A stretch of DNA of 12,776 nucleotides from CAINDZ01 sp041908585 (GTDB lineage: Bacteria; Krumholzibacteriota; Krumholzibacteriia; LZORAL124-64-63): positions 1 to 12,776 of the forward strand of contig JAYRFB010000149.1 in assembly GCA_041908585.1 (NCBI GenBank), given 5' to 3'. The number at the start of each line of letters is the position of its first letter. Position 1 is the first letter of the stretch. This document shows positions 1 to 7,197 of the stretch, one piece after another. Made by a program: the position numbers and the translations under genes. Under the pieces are notes generated by a model. That model saw nothing but the letters and a program-made list of their open reading frames with translations, was not told the origin of the DNA and made no database searches.

Positions 1-505
1 CGAGGTCGACCAGGATGAGGAGGTCGTCGTGCCCCGGCGTGCCGGCAGGCGTGCCGCCGGTCATCCAGGTGCCGCCGACCGTCCCGGCACCCAGCCGCCG
101 GTCCGCGCCGCCCGAGACGATGATCGCGCCGGCCGCCCCGGAGTCCAGCAGCGGGGAACGGTCGTACGCCAGCGGGCGGTCCCAAGCGTCGAGGGCCACG
201 GACGCGGCGGCAGTCTGCCGCCCGCCGCCCAGGTAGGGCCCCTGCCAACCGCCCAGGCCGGGATCGGCGACGAGGGCGGCCAGGCCCTCGGCCTCGTCGG
301 GCAGGCGCCCCACGTCGCGATAGAAGGCCAGCAGCGCCGCATCGAGCTGCTCCAGGTGCGCCCGCGTTTCTGCCTCCCGCGCGGCCACGTACTGGCGGAA
401 CAGGAGCGGGCCCACCGAACCGGCCAGGATAGCCATCACCGCCAGCAGGACGATGAGGCCCAGCAGGCCGAACCCGGACCTGTCCGGCGCGGTGGCGGGT
501 CTCAC
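1..505 (-). CDS. gspG: GspG-like type II secretion pseudopilin, 3' end off the left edge
   Basis: Likely a major-pseudopilin-type protein of a type II secretion system or related type IV filament machine, made as a prepilin and inserted in the inner membrane. The 168 visible residues begin VRPATAPDRSG, a short basic leader ending in Gly11. A hydrophobic helix (about residues 12-35) starts FGLLGLIVLL, fitting prepilin peptidase cleavage after Gly11. The GspG core follows: a helix at about 40-65, RLPDEAEGL (67-75), GGWQGPYL (85-92) and DAWDRPLAY (106-114). The usual GspG pattern is YP..EQGL..L...W.GPYL..DPWG.P..Y. The GTG start is preferred because GAGGAA lies 9 nt upstream and no other ATG or GTG is in frame. 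Oddity: mature position 5, normally Glu, is Gly16. The Gly/Thr-rich tail (about 130-160) is longer than in typical GspG, and the visible end (HDDLLILVDL) is probably close to the C-terminus. It could instead be a minor or divergent pseudopilin. Confidence 0.72.
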   Translation of the reverse strand, partial: MRPATAPDRSGFGLLGLIVLLAVMAILAGSVGPLLFRQYVAAREAETRAHLEQLDAALLAFYRDVGRLPDEAEGLAALVADPGLGGWQGPYLGGGRQTAAASVALDAWDRPLAYDRSPLLDSGAAGAIIVSGGADRRLGAGTVGGTWMTGGTPAGTPGHDDLLILVDL

Positions 506-591
506 GGGAGCGGCTTCCTCACGGGATCGGGTCCTCGCGGGATGAGGGTCCTCACGGGATGAGGGTCCCCACGGAATCGGGGTCCATCGGG
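499..591. repeat. Degenerate 17-bp tandem repeat at the start of the GspG-like gene
   Basis: On the plus strand the unit is approximately TCCTCACGGGATGAGGG. Units lie at 516-531 (16 bp), 532-548, 549-565 and 566-582. A fragment starts at 583, and a more diverged unit at 499-515 contains the GTG start codon of the minus-strand gene. Units at 532 and 549 differ by one base. On the minus strand each unit reads about CCCTCATCCCGTGAGGA, so the array repeats a GTG plus purine-rich Shine-Dalgarno-like block. It lies in the predicted leader of the pseudopilin gene. Confidence 0.8.
515..520 (-). promoter_or_regulatory. Ribosome-binding site of the GspG-like gene
   Basis: GAGGAA on the minus strand, 9 nt before the GTG at 503-505. 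It is the best Shine-Dalgarno match near the gene and decides this start. It sits inside one unit of the tandem repeat, and neighbouring units carry similar GTGAGGA copies that are not followed by an in-frame start. Confidence 0.65.
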
Positions 592-635
592 TCCCGGGCC
601 GGCCGGGACCCCGGACGCGGCCGGTCTGCGGCGCC

Positions 636-664
636 ATCCTCGCCAGCGGCAGCCGGACGGTCAA
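636..664 (-). promoter_or_regulatory. Weak sigma-70-like promoter candidate for the GspG-like gene
   Basis: On the minus strand TTGACC (664-659) is followed after 17 bp by GAGGAT (641-636). The -35 matches 5 of 6 consensus bases, but the -10 only 3 of 6. It would give a leader of about 120 nt containing the tandem repeats. This is a pattern match only, in a GC-rich background. Confidence 0.25.
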
Positions 665-701
665 GCCCCTTCCCGGCCGCGAGGCCCGTGAATCCGCGCC
701 C

Positions 702-728
702 TCAAGAACCTACCGGCCAGGCCGATAG
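702..728 (+). promoter_or_regulatory. Sigma-28 (FliA)-type promoter of the chemoreceptor gene
   Basis: TCAAGAAC (702-709) and GCCGATAG (721-728) are separated by exactly 11 bp. The enterobacterial FliA consensus is TAAAGTTT-N11-GCCGATAA. The -10 matches 7 of 8 bases, and the -35 keeps the T.AAG core. Transcription would start near 735-736, giving a leader of about 83 nt to the ATG at 819. Flagellar sigma factor control of chemoreceptor genes is well established, so the match and the downstream gene support each other. Confidence 0.7.
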
Positions 729-818
729 CCCACCGGAACGCCATGAGCAGGCTGCGGCCGCGCCCGTGCCGCCGAACGGGGAAGCTGAAACGTCCACTGG
801 GGATGCGGGGGAATTGCC

Positions 819-2501
819 ATGAAACTGCGGGTGAAGATCCTGTCGGGCTTCGGCATCGTGAGCCTGATCCTGCTCAGCAGCGGCGGCTTCGCGCTGCAGC
901 GGGTCGGCGTGATCCGGCACGGGATGGAGCTGGCCCTGGGCCAGTCCGGCGAGCTGGCAGACCTGGTCGAGATGCAGGAGATGACGACCCGCAAGCCGCT
1001 GGCGCTGATGGAGATGCTCGCGGCCACGGACCCGTCCGACCTGGCCGCGCAATATGCATCGTACCAGCGGACCAAGGACGGGATGGACCGCCAGATCGCC
1101 GCGTTCCTGGAGCACCCACACTCGACCGCCGACGCGCGCAAGCTGGTCCTGGCCATGGACGACATCGACGAGAACCAGGTGCATCCCCGCTTCGCCGAGG
1201 TCGATCGCATGATGCGCCTGCGACTGGCGGGGGGCGCGGTCAGTGATCGCGAACTCGACCTGGTGGACCAGGAACTCGATGCGCTGTTCAGCCGCCAGAT
1301 CCAGCAGCTCGAGGAGACGATCACCCTGGTGCGCGGCCAGGTGGATGCGACGAGCCGCGCGGCCGATGCGACCGTCGCCTCGACGCGCGGGGCGCTGCTG
1401 GCGGCGATGGTCGCGGGGCTGCTGGCGAGCGCAGTGATCGGCGTGGCCGTCACGCGGCTGGTCTCGCGGCCGGTCGCGCAGCTGGAAGTGGCGGCCGGGC
1501 GGATTGCCCAGGGCGACCTCACCGCCAGCATCGACGACAGGCTGCTGGCACAGAAGGACGAGATCGGCTCGCTGGGCCGCTCGTTCGCGGGCATGGCCGG
1601 CTTCCTGCGGTCGTTCGTGGGCGAGATCGCCCAGGAGGTCGAGACGCTGGGCCAGGCGTCGCATGAGCTGACGGCCACGGCCACGCAGATCGAGGCCAAC
1701 GCGCGGTCGATGGCCGACAACTCCCGCACCGTGACCGGCAACGCGGAAGAGGTCTCCACGGCCTCCGGCGCCGTCGCCACGGGCGCGCAGCAGATCTCCG
1801 AGCGCATCAGCACGGCGGCGGCGGCGGTGCAGGAGATGAGCGCCAGCATCCACGAGGTGTCGAGCGCCTGCAACCGGGAGCTTCAGGTCGCGTCGCAATC
1901 GAACCAGCGCACGATCGCCGCCCGCGAGAACGTCGGGCGCCTTCACGAGGCGGCGCTGCGCATCGACCGCATCAGCCAGTTGATCCGCGACATCGCGGAC
2001 CAGACGAACCTCCTGGCGCTGAACGCCACCATCGAGGCGGCATCGGCCGGGGACGCCGGGCGCGGCTTCTCGGTGGTCGCCGACGAGGTGAAGGAACTGG
2101 CCCGCCAGACGGCCAAGGCCACGAAGGACATCGAGACGGGCATCCGCGAGATCCAGGAGGCCACGGTGCACTCGATCCGCGAGATCGACGAGGTGGCCGC
2201 CTTCACGCAGCAGCTCAACGACATCTCGCAGACGATCGCCGCGGCCGTCGAGCAGCAGGCCGCCGCCGCCAACGAGATCTCCAGCAGCCTGCAGCAGGTC
2301 AGCGGCGGCTCGTCGGAGATCGCCGGCAGCGTCGGCAACTCCACCGCGAGCCTCCAGGATATCTCGCGCAACGTGCAGGGCCTGGACGGGGCCATCCGCG
2401 ACACCGTGGGCGGCGTCGGGCGGATCAACCGCAACGTCGACAACCTGGTCGCGGTCGGCCGCAGGCTGCAGGAGCAGACGGGCAGGGTGAAGCTGGCCTG
2501 A
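819..2501 (+). CDS. Methyl-accepting chemotaxis protein (transmembrane chemoreceptor)
   Basis: An inner-membrane chemoreceptor that controls CheA through CheW and so biases flagellar rotation. The order over 560 residues is classical. There is a short cytoplasmic start, TM1 at about 9-27, an all-helical periplasmic region of about 160 residues that looks like a four-helix bundle (28-190), and TM2 at about 192-214. A HAMP domain follows (215-267; RPVAQLEVAAGRIAQGD then DEIGSLGRSF). The long coiled-coil signalling domain (about 280-545) has the conserved hairpin tip at 391-425, containing DQTNLLALNATIEAA and GRGFSVVADEVKELA. Runs of Glu/Gln/Ala at 305-350 and 475-500 are where methylation helices would lie, but I cannot assign exact sites. 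The C-terminus (GRVKLA) lacks an NWETF-type CheR/CheB tether. The ligand cannot be told from the sequence. A sigma-28-type promoter lies 91 bp upstream. The gene stands alone and converges with the permease operon. Confidence 0.95.
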   Translation: MKLRVKILSGFGIVSLILLSSGGFALQRVGVIRHGMELALGQSGELADLVEMQEMTTRKPLALMEMLAATDPSDLAAQYASYQRTKDGMDRQIAAFLEHPHSTADARKLVLAMDDIDENQVHPRFAEVDRMMRLRLAGGAVSDRELDLVDQELDALFSRQIQQLEETITLVRGQVDATSRAADATVASTRGALLAAMVAGLLASAVIGVAVTRLVSRPVAQLEVAAGRIAQGDLTASIDDRLLAQKDEIGSLGRSFAGMAGFLRSFVGEIAQEVETLGQASHELTATATQIEANARSMADNSRTVTGNAEEVSTASGAVATGAQQISERISTAAAAVQEMSASIHEVSSACNRELQVASQSNQRTIAARENVGRLHEAALRIDRISQLIRDIADQTNLLALNATIEAASAGDAGRGFSVVADEVKELARQTAKATKDIETGIREIQEATVHSIREIDEVAAFTQQLNDISQTIAAAVEQQAAAANEISSSLQQVSGGSSEIAGSVGNSTASLQDISRNVQGLDGAIRDTVGGVGRINRNVDNLVAVGRRLQEQTGRVKLA

Positions 2502-2502
2502 G

Positions 2503-2515
2503 CGGCGGGCCGCCG
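2503..2515. other. GC palindrome between convergent genes
   Basis: CGGCGGGCCGCCG is a perfect 6-bp inverted repeat around one G, in the 31-bp gap between the convergent chemoreceptor and permease stop codons. It could act as a small bidirectional termination hairpin. It has no T-tract on either side and such palindromes are common at this GC content, so support is weak. Confidence 0.25.
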
Positions 2516-2532
2516 GGTCCCCGGGCCGCGGG

Positions 2533-3771
2533 CTACTCGCGGCCCAGGGCCACGATGGGATCCATGCGGGCCGCCTTGTTGGCCGGGTACAGCCCGAAGA
2601 AGATGCCGATCGAGACCGAGAAGGCCGCGGCGCCGATCGTGACCCATGGCGAGACCACGAACGGGAAACGCAGCACGTGCGTCATTCCCCACGAGGCGAA
2701 GTAGCCGGTCACGATGCCGATCAGCCCGCCGATCCCCGTCAGCGTGCCGGCCTCGATCAGCACCTGCAGCAGGATATCCTGCCTGCGCGCGCCGACGGCC
2801 ATGCGCACGCCGATCTCGCGCGTCCGCTCGGCCACCGAGATCAGCATGATGTTCATCACGCCGATGCCGCCGACGAGCAGGCCGATCGAGGATAGCACCA
2901 CCAGGACCAGGGCCACGCCGCCGGTCACCTTGTCGATCAGCTCGCCGTAGGTCTCCGAGGAGACGACGTCGAAGTCGTTCGCCTCGCCGGGGCGCAGGCG
3001 CCGCTCGCGGCGGAGGGTGCCCGTCACGCCGGACAATGCCTCGTCGGAGGTGAAGCCGTCGGCCGTGGTCAGGGCCACGTTGCGATCCTCGAAGCCCGTG
3101 AACAGCGCGTCCTTCTCGAAGGTGGACCAGGGCACGCAGACGTAGTTGTCGCCCATGGCCCCGACGATGTGCCGGCGGGCGGCCATGGTCCCGACGATGA
3201 CGTACGGCTTGCCGAAGATGCGCAGCGTGCGACCCACGGGATCGCGACCGGGGAACAGGTCCTCGCGCGGGCCGTAACCGAGCACCGCGACGCGGGCGCT
3301 GGACGCCACCTCCTCCGCCGTGAAGAACCGGCCCTCTTCCACCCCGATCGAGAACAGGAACGGGAAGTTCTGCGAGCAGCCGAAGCCCTGCACGAAGTTC
3401 GTGCGCTCCTTGCCGTAGTCCAGGACCATGCCGCGGCCGTTGGACACCTGGTAGTCGACCAGGCCCACGCCCTCGGTCGCTTCGAGCGGCGCGATCAGCT
3501 CCGGCATCAACTGGGGCCGGCGCAGCTTCTCGCGCGGATCGCCGCCGCCGACGCCGCTGTCGCGGCTGACGTAGAGGTAGGGCCGGCTCGAGGAGACGAC
3601 GTCGTCGCGGATGCGGCCGCTCAGGCCGCTGACGATGGTGTAGATGGCCAGCAGCGTGGTGACGCCGATGGCGACGCCCAGGATCAGCAGCCAGGAGCGC
3701 ATCCGGTGCCCGGTGATGGTGCGCAGCGCCTGGCGGACGGCGTCCTTTATGTCCAGCCGTCCGCTATTCAT
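2533..3771 (-). CDS. MacB/FtsX-type ABC transporter permease, second of the pair
   Basis: Membrane subunit of a type VII-like (MacB/LolCE family) ABC exporter. Over 412 residues it has TM1 at about 26-48, a large periplasmic MacB-type domain (50-280; EGRFFTAEEV, VAVLGYGPREDLFPG, VGRTLRI, VIVGTMA), then TM2 (about 283-306), TM3 (336-360) and TM4 (373-394). The family signature MNIMLISVAERTREIGVRMA (306-325) follows TM2 and includes the coupling segment that contacts the ATPase. MacB of E. coli has an ATP-binding domain fused in front of this architecture; here there is none. The ATG overlaps the upstream permease stop by 8 bp, and GGAGG lies 9 nt before it, so the start is well supported. It is the last gene of the operon. 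The substrate is unknown; this family moves lipoproteins, peptides or antibiotics, or works mechanically across the periplasm. Confidence 0.9.
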   Translation of the reverse strand: MNSGRLDIKDAVRQALRTITGHRMRSWLLILGVAIGVTTLLAIYTIVSGLSGRIRDDVVSSSRPYLYVSRDSGVGGGDPREKLRRPQLMPELIAPLEATEGVGLVDYQVSNGRGMVLDYGKERTNFVQGFGCSQNFPFLFSIGVEEGRFFTAEEVASSARVAVLGYGPREDLFPGRDPVGRTLRIFGKPYVIVGTMAARRHIVGAMGDNYVCVPWSTFEKDALFTGFEDRNVALTTADGFTSDEALSGVTGTLRRERRLRPGEANDFDVVSSETYGELIDKVTGGVALVLVVLSSIGLLVGGIGVMNIMLISVAERTREIGVRMAVGARRQDILLQVLIEAGTLTGIGGLIGIVTGYFASWGMTHVLRFPFVVSPWVTIGAAAFSVSIGIFFGLYPANKAARMDPIVALGRE

Positions 3772-4993
3772 GGCGCAACGCCTCCACCGGGTCCAGGCCG
3801 GCGGCCTTCCAGGCCGGGTAGGTGCCGAAGCCGGCGCCGATGAGGAACGTCGTGCCCAGGCCCAGCGGGATGGACCAGGCCGCCAGCGCGAACGGCAGCG
3901 GCGAGGCCAGCGAGATGATCCAGGCGAGCACGATCCCGATGACGATGCCCGTCACGCCGCCCATCAGCGACAGCGTCACGGCCTCGACCAGGAACTGCCA
4001 CATGATGGCCACGCGCCGCGCCCCGAGCGCCTTGCGCACGCCCACCTCGCGCGTGCGCTCGGTGACCGAGACCAGCATGATGTTCATCAGCACGATGCCG
4101 CCGACCACCAGGCTGATGCCGACCAGCGGCACCAGGGCGCCGTAGATGGCCTTCGAGATGCCGCCCCAGATCGCGAGCATCTGGTCGCTCGAGCTGAGGG
4201 CGAAGTCGTTGCGCTCCAGGGGACGCAGGCGGTGACGCTGGCGCATGAGGAACGTCGCCTCGTCCTTGGCGTCCTGCAGGCCCTCCAGCGTCGAGGCGCG
4301 GATCTTGAGGTCGATCGAGCGCGACGCGCCGAAGAGCTTGAACCAGGCCGTGATCGGCACCACCGCGAACTTGTTGCGGTTGTTGCCCATCACCGTGCCG
4401 CGGTCCTCGACGACACCGATCACCGTGAAATGCCGCCCCCCGATCTTCACCTGGCGCCCGAGGGGGTCGGCGTGGCGGGGGAACAGGTCACGGGCGGCAT
4501 CGTAGCCGAGGACCGCCACCTGGTTCGCCGTCATGATGTCGGATGCCGTCAGGTGGCGCCCCAGGAGCAGGGGCATGTCCTCCAGGACCGAGTAGTCCTC
4601 GGTGGCGCCGCGGATCAGCGTGTTCCGGAAGATCTCGCTCCCGGCGCGCAGGTCGCCGTTGGCCTCGGAATAGGCCCCGACGACATCGGCGAACTCCATC
4701 CGCGCGGCCAGCCAGTCGCGGTCGGCCAGGTTCAGGTTGGGGTTGTTGAGGGATTCCAGGAAGGCGTCGAAGTCGGTCAGGAACTGGATGCCGTCCACGC
4801 GCGTGAGCGTGAACACGGAGGTGCCCTCGTCCAGCACGACCTGCGAGACGTAGCGGTCGGCGCCGTAGATCAGCGAGACCACGGCGATGACCGACATCGT
4901 GCCGACGATGTTGCCCAGCAGCGTCAGGAACGTGCGCAGCTTGTGCCCGCGCAGGCTCTCGAACGCGATGCCGACCCCCTCGAGGATGTTCAT
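3764..4993 (-). CDS. MacB/FtsX-type ABC transporter permease, first of the pair
   Basis: Paralogue of the following permease with the same layout over 409 residues. TM1 is at about 22-43, the periplasmic MacB-like domain at 45-280 (LLGRHLTASDI, VAVLGYDAARDLFPR, LGRQVKIGG, VIGVVEDRG), and three C-terminal helices at about 285-308, 336-360 and 372-393. The FtsX-family motif is MNIMLVSVTERTREVGVRKA (303-322). Two distinct permeases suggest a heterodimer like LolC/LolE, though two homodimers are possible. Its ATG shares ATGA with the adaptor stop (4-bp overlap), and only a weak purine stretch precedes it, so translation is probably coupled. Like its partner it has no nucleotide-binding domain, and no ATPase gene is adjacent. 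The periplasmic domains of the two differ clearly, so this is an old duplication. Confidence 0.9.
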   Translation of the reverse strand: MNILEGVGIAFESLRGHKLRTFLTLLGNIVGTMSVIAVVSLIYGADRYVSQVVLDEGTSVFTLTRVDGIQFLTDFDAFLESLNNPNLNLADRDWLAARMEFADVVGAYSEANGDLRAGSEIFRNTLIRGATEDYSVLEDMPLLLGRHLTASDIMTANQVAVLGYDAARDLFPRHADPLGRQVKIGGRHFTVIGVVEDRGTVMGNNRNKFAVVPITAWFKLFGASRSIDLKIRASTLEGLQDAKDEATFLMRQRHRLRPLERNDFALSSSDQMLAIWGGISKAIYGALVPLVGISLVVGGIVLMNIMLVSVTERTREVGVRKALGARRVAIMWQFLVEAVTLSLMGGVTGIVIGIVLAWIISLASPLPFALAAWSIPLGLGTTFLIGAGFGTYPAWKAAGLDPVEALRHE

Positions 4994-6321
4994 CGACCCT
5001 GGCCCTTGCCCCCGCGGCCCTTGTCGCGGCCCTTCTTCGCCAGCTCGACCTGGGCGCCGTCCTTCAGCTCGCGCAGGATCCGGAACGGGCCGGTGACGAC
5101 GGACTGGCCGGCTTCCACGCCACCGAGGAGCTCGAAGTCGTTCTCGCCGGCGATCCCGATGGTCACGGGCACGAACTTCACGAAGCCGTCCTTGAGGACG
5201 AAGACGCCCTCGGTCTCCTTGCGCTTGATCCTGGACTCGCCGGCCGTGTCCGCCTTCGCCGAGCGCGGCGTGAAGCCGAGGTCCTTGAGCGCCGCAGCCT
5301 GCGCCTTGGCGCGCCGGCCGGTGTAGCGGCGGATATCCGCGTCCTTGAGCGGCACGTCGCGCACCGTGACCGCGCCGAGGGGCACGGCCAGGGCCTGCTT
5401 GCGCTCGGCCACGGTGATCTCGGCCTTCGCGGACAGGCCGGGCCGGATGTTGGGCAGCGCGGCATCGAGCGTGATCTTCACCTCGAAGTCGACCGCCTCC
5501 TGGTTGCCGCCGCTGCGCGAGCGGATGGGGCTGTTGCCGATCTCGGTCACGCGGCCGGTGAACGAGCTGTCGGGGAAGGCGTCGATGGTGATCTTGGCCG
5601 GCTGGCCCAGGGCCACGTTGACCACCTCGGTCTCGTCCACCTCGACCCAGGCCTCCATCGTGCCCAGGTCGGCGATGACCAACAGCACCGTGCCCGGGTT
5701 GTTGAGCGTGCCCATGATGGCGTTCTCGCCCTCCTCCACGTTCAGGCGCGTGACGACGCCGGTCATGGGGGCGGTGATCGTCACCTTGCCGAGGTCGTGG
5801 CGAGCCTTCGCCAGGTTCGCCTCCAGCTGCTGCACCCGGTGGCGGGCGGCCTCGAGCCGGGCCTTCTCGATGCGCGCGGAGGTGCGGGCATTGTCGACCA
5901 GCTCCTGGCTGGCCAGGTCCTCCGCGAACAGCTTCTCGGCGCGCTGCCGGTCCTGTTCGGCCTTCTCGAGCGAGGCGGTGGCCAGCTCCAGGTCCGCGCG
6001 CGAGGAACGGATGCTGGCCTGCAGCGCGTCGACCGCGGCCCGGTACTCGGACGGGTCGATCTCCATCAGGAGGTCGCCCTCCTGAACCTGCTGCCCCTCC
6101 ACGACACCCAGCTTGACGATGGTGCCCATCGCGTTGGCGCTGACGTCGACCTGGCGCTTGGGCTCGATGGTGCCCGAGCAGTCGACGATGGAGGTCAGGT
6201 CGCGCCGCTCGACCTTGCCGGTCTCGACGCGCGCCTCGGCCTTGTCGCGGCCCTTGAGGACCGAGCCGACGACCGCCGCCAGCACGACGACGGCGGCCAC
6301 GATGATCAGGATCCGTTTCAC
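4990..6321 (-). CDS. HlyD/MacA-family periplasmic adaptor (membrane fusion protein)
   Basis: Adaptor that links an inner-membrane transporter to an outer-membrane channel in tripartite efflux. Over 443 residues: N-terminal anchor helix at about 4-22, first lipoyl half (about 56-90), coiled-coil hairpin (91-178), second lipoyl half with VTITAPMTGVV (180-190), beta-barrel (about 222-305) and a membrane-proximal domain to about 428. The last 15 residues are Lys/Arg/Gly-rich. A charged segment of about 50 residues (323-372; LKDADIRRYTGRR to RIKRKETEG) appears to be inserted within the membrane-proximal part. The GTG at 6321 is chosen because GGGAG lies 6 nt upstream and the protein then begins with the anchor helix. 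The open frame continues far upstream only as GC-rich shadow. It follows the YIP1-type gene by 23 bp and overlaps the first permease by 4 bp. A single Cys48 lies after the anchor, but no lipobox is seen. Confidence 0.92.
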   Translation of the reverse strand: MKRILIIVAAVVVLAAVVGSVLKGRDKAEARVETGKVERRDLTSIVDCSGTIEPKRQVDVSANAMGTIVKLGVVEGQQVQEGDLLMEIDPSEYRAAVDALQASIRSSRADLELATASLEKAEQDRQRAEKLFAEDLASQELVDNARTSARIEKARLEAARHRVQQLEANLAKARHDLGKVTITAPMTGVVTRLNVEEGENAIMGTLNNPGTVLLVIADLGTMEAWVEVDETEVVNVALGQPAKITIDAFPDSSFTGRVTEIGNSPIRSRSGGNQEAVDFEVKITLDAALPNIRPGLSAKAEITVAERKQALAVPLGAVTVRDVPLKDADIRRYTGRRAKAQAAALKDLGFTPRSAKADTAGESRIKRKETEGVFVLKDGFVKFVPVTIGIAGENDFELLGGVEAGQSVVTGPFRILRELKDGAQVELAKKGRDKGRGGKGQGR

Positions 6322-6344
6322 GATGCTCTCCCGTGTTGGGTCGG

Positions 6345-7127
6345 TTACATGAACAGGAGCGTGAGGGCCAGCGGGACGAGGCTGAGCAGCGCCCAGGGCA
6401 GGACGACCGAGACGATCGCCGCCTGGCGCGCCAGGCCGAACACGCGCGAGTACCCGATGACCAGGACCGCCAGGCCCCACCAGGTCAGGAAGTCGCCGTA
6501 GGTGAGCAGCACCTGGAAGAGCGGCGAGCCGGGCTCGCCGCCGGGCAGCAGTGCCGCCAACCCGAGGTTCACCTCGAACACGGACTCCGTCGCCAGCACG
6601 ATCGGCAACTTGACCAGCGGTCCCAGGGCGAACGGCAGCAGCGCCGCCCAGGACGTCACGCCGAGCGCCTGCCGGAACGAGCCCTTGCCCCCGCCCATGC
6701 GCGCGAAGAAGCCGAGGATGAACCCGAAGACGATGACCGTCAACCAGCCCATGAAGCCGCCGGTCAGCGACTGCGTGATACGCTTGCCGGTCGACACGTT
6801 CATGGCATCGTCGTACATCGCCTGCCACTGGTCCTCGGGCATCATGCTCATCAGCTTCGAGTCGCGCATCATCTCCATCTGCTCGGGGCCGGAGATTGGC
6901 GCGGTCAGCCAGGTGAAGACGACCATGACGACGAAGATGACCAGCCCCGGCACCCACCACAGGGGGCGGTGGGCGACGTGATCCATCAACCGGGAGGGTC
7001 GCAGGACCAAGTCGCGCAGGCGTCCGCCGAGGCTGTCGCCGCCGGGCGGCACGGGCGCTGCGGCTTCCGGCGCCGGTGGTGTCTCGGCCCGTTGAAATCG
7101 CGAAGTGTCGGGGGTCAGGTCGGACAT
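6345..7127 (-). CDS. YIP1-family-like five-helix membrane protein
   Basis: Integral membrane protein of 260 residues from the chosen start. A Pro/Ala-rich cytoplasmic N-terminus (about 1-45) is followed by five hydrophobic segments at about 55-75, 121-142, 154-175, 202-226 and 235-259. The layout and the RPSRLMDHVAHRPLWWVPGL region fit bacterial YIP1-family proteins, whose biochemical role is not established. The loop between helices 1 and 2 is Met-rich (EQMEMMRDSKLMSMMPEDQW). The ATG at 7127 is preferred because AAAGGG lies 8 nt upstream; a GTG at 7136 would add three residues but lacks a spaced ribosome-binding site. It lies 23 bp before the adaptor gene and probably heads the export operon, suggesting a supporting role in that transporter. 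The family call is from architecture and general resemblance, less secure than its neighbours. Confidence 0.75.
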   Translation of the reverse strand: MSDLTPDTSRFQRAETPPAPEAAAPVPPGGDSLGGRLRDLVLRPSRLMDHVAHRPLWWVPGLVIFVVMVVFTWLTAPISGPEQMEMMRDSKLMSMMPEDQWQAMYDDAMNVSTGKRITQSLTGGFMGWLTVIVFGFILGFFARMGGGKGSFRQALGVTSWAALLPFALGPLVKLPIVLATESVFEVNLGLAALLPGGEPGSPLFQVLLTYGDFLTWWGLAVLVIGYSRVFGLARQAAIVSVVLPWALLSLVPLALTLLFM

Positions 7128-7197
7128 ATCGGGCACCCTTTCGGTCTGCGATCACCAGGCCGGCTCGGCGATTCCGCCGGCGCTTCCCGGGTCTGGA

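Larger units (their letters stand above)
506..818. other. Divergent intergenic region, pseudopilin gene / chemoreceptor gene
   Basis: These 313 bp separate the two divergent genes. They hold the tandem repeat (to about 591), a weak leftward promoter candidate (636-664) and the rightward sigma-28 promoter (702-728). The stretch from about 736 to 805 looks like untranslated leader. GGGGGAA (806-812) precedes the chemoreceptor ATG by 6 nt as a mediocre ribosome-binding site. No additional gene or RNA is evident; the short open frames here are GC-driven. Confidence 0.6.

Noticed and set aside
702..2171. Long minus-strand open frame of 489 codons opposite the chemoreceptor
   Set aside because: It is His/Arg/Gln-rich with no domain and lies antisense to a full, motif-rich chemoreceptor. 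It reflects the lack of stop codons at high GC.
2502..2532. Bidirectional intrinsic terminator between the convergent genes
   Set aside because: Only short GC palindromes with no T-tract; listed as a weak structure, not as a terminator.
3644..5326. Plus-strand open frame of 560 codons opposite the permeases and adaptor
   Set aside because: Composition is the mirror of the coding strand (His/Arg/Asp/Gln-rich), with no motif. It crosses three real gene boundaries on the other strand.
6322..7155. Upstream extension of the adaptor frame to a 721-residue protein
   Set aside because: The added part is Arg/Gly-rich shadow of the YIP1-like gene. A GTG with a good ribosome-binding site at 6321 begins directly with the anchor helix.
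7128..7197. Separate promoter or terminator between the IlvC-like and YIP1-like genes
   Set aside because: Only GC-rich palindromic fragments (GCCGGC twice, CGGCG-GAAT-CGCCG) and no credible -35/-10 pair. Whether the two genes are co-transcribed stays open.
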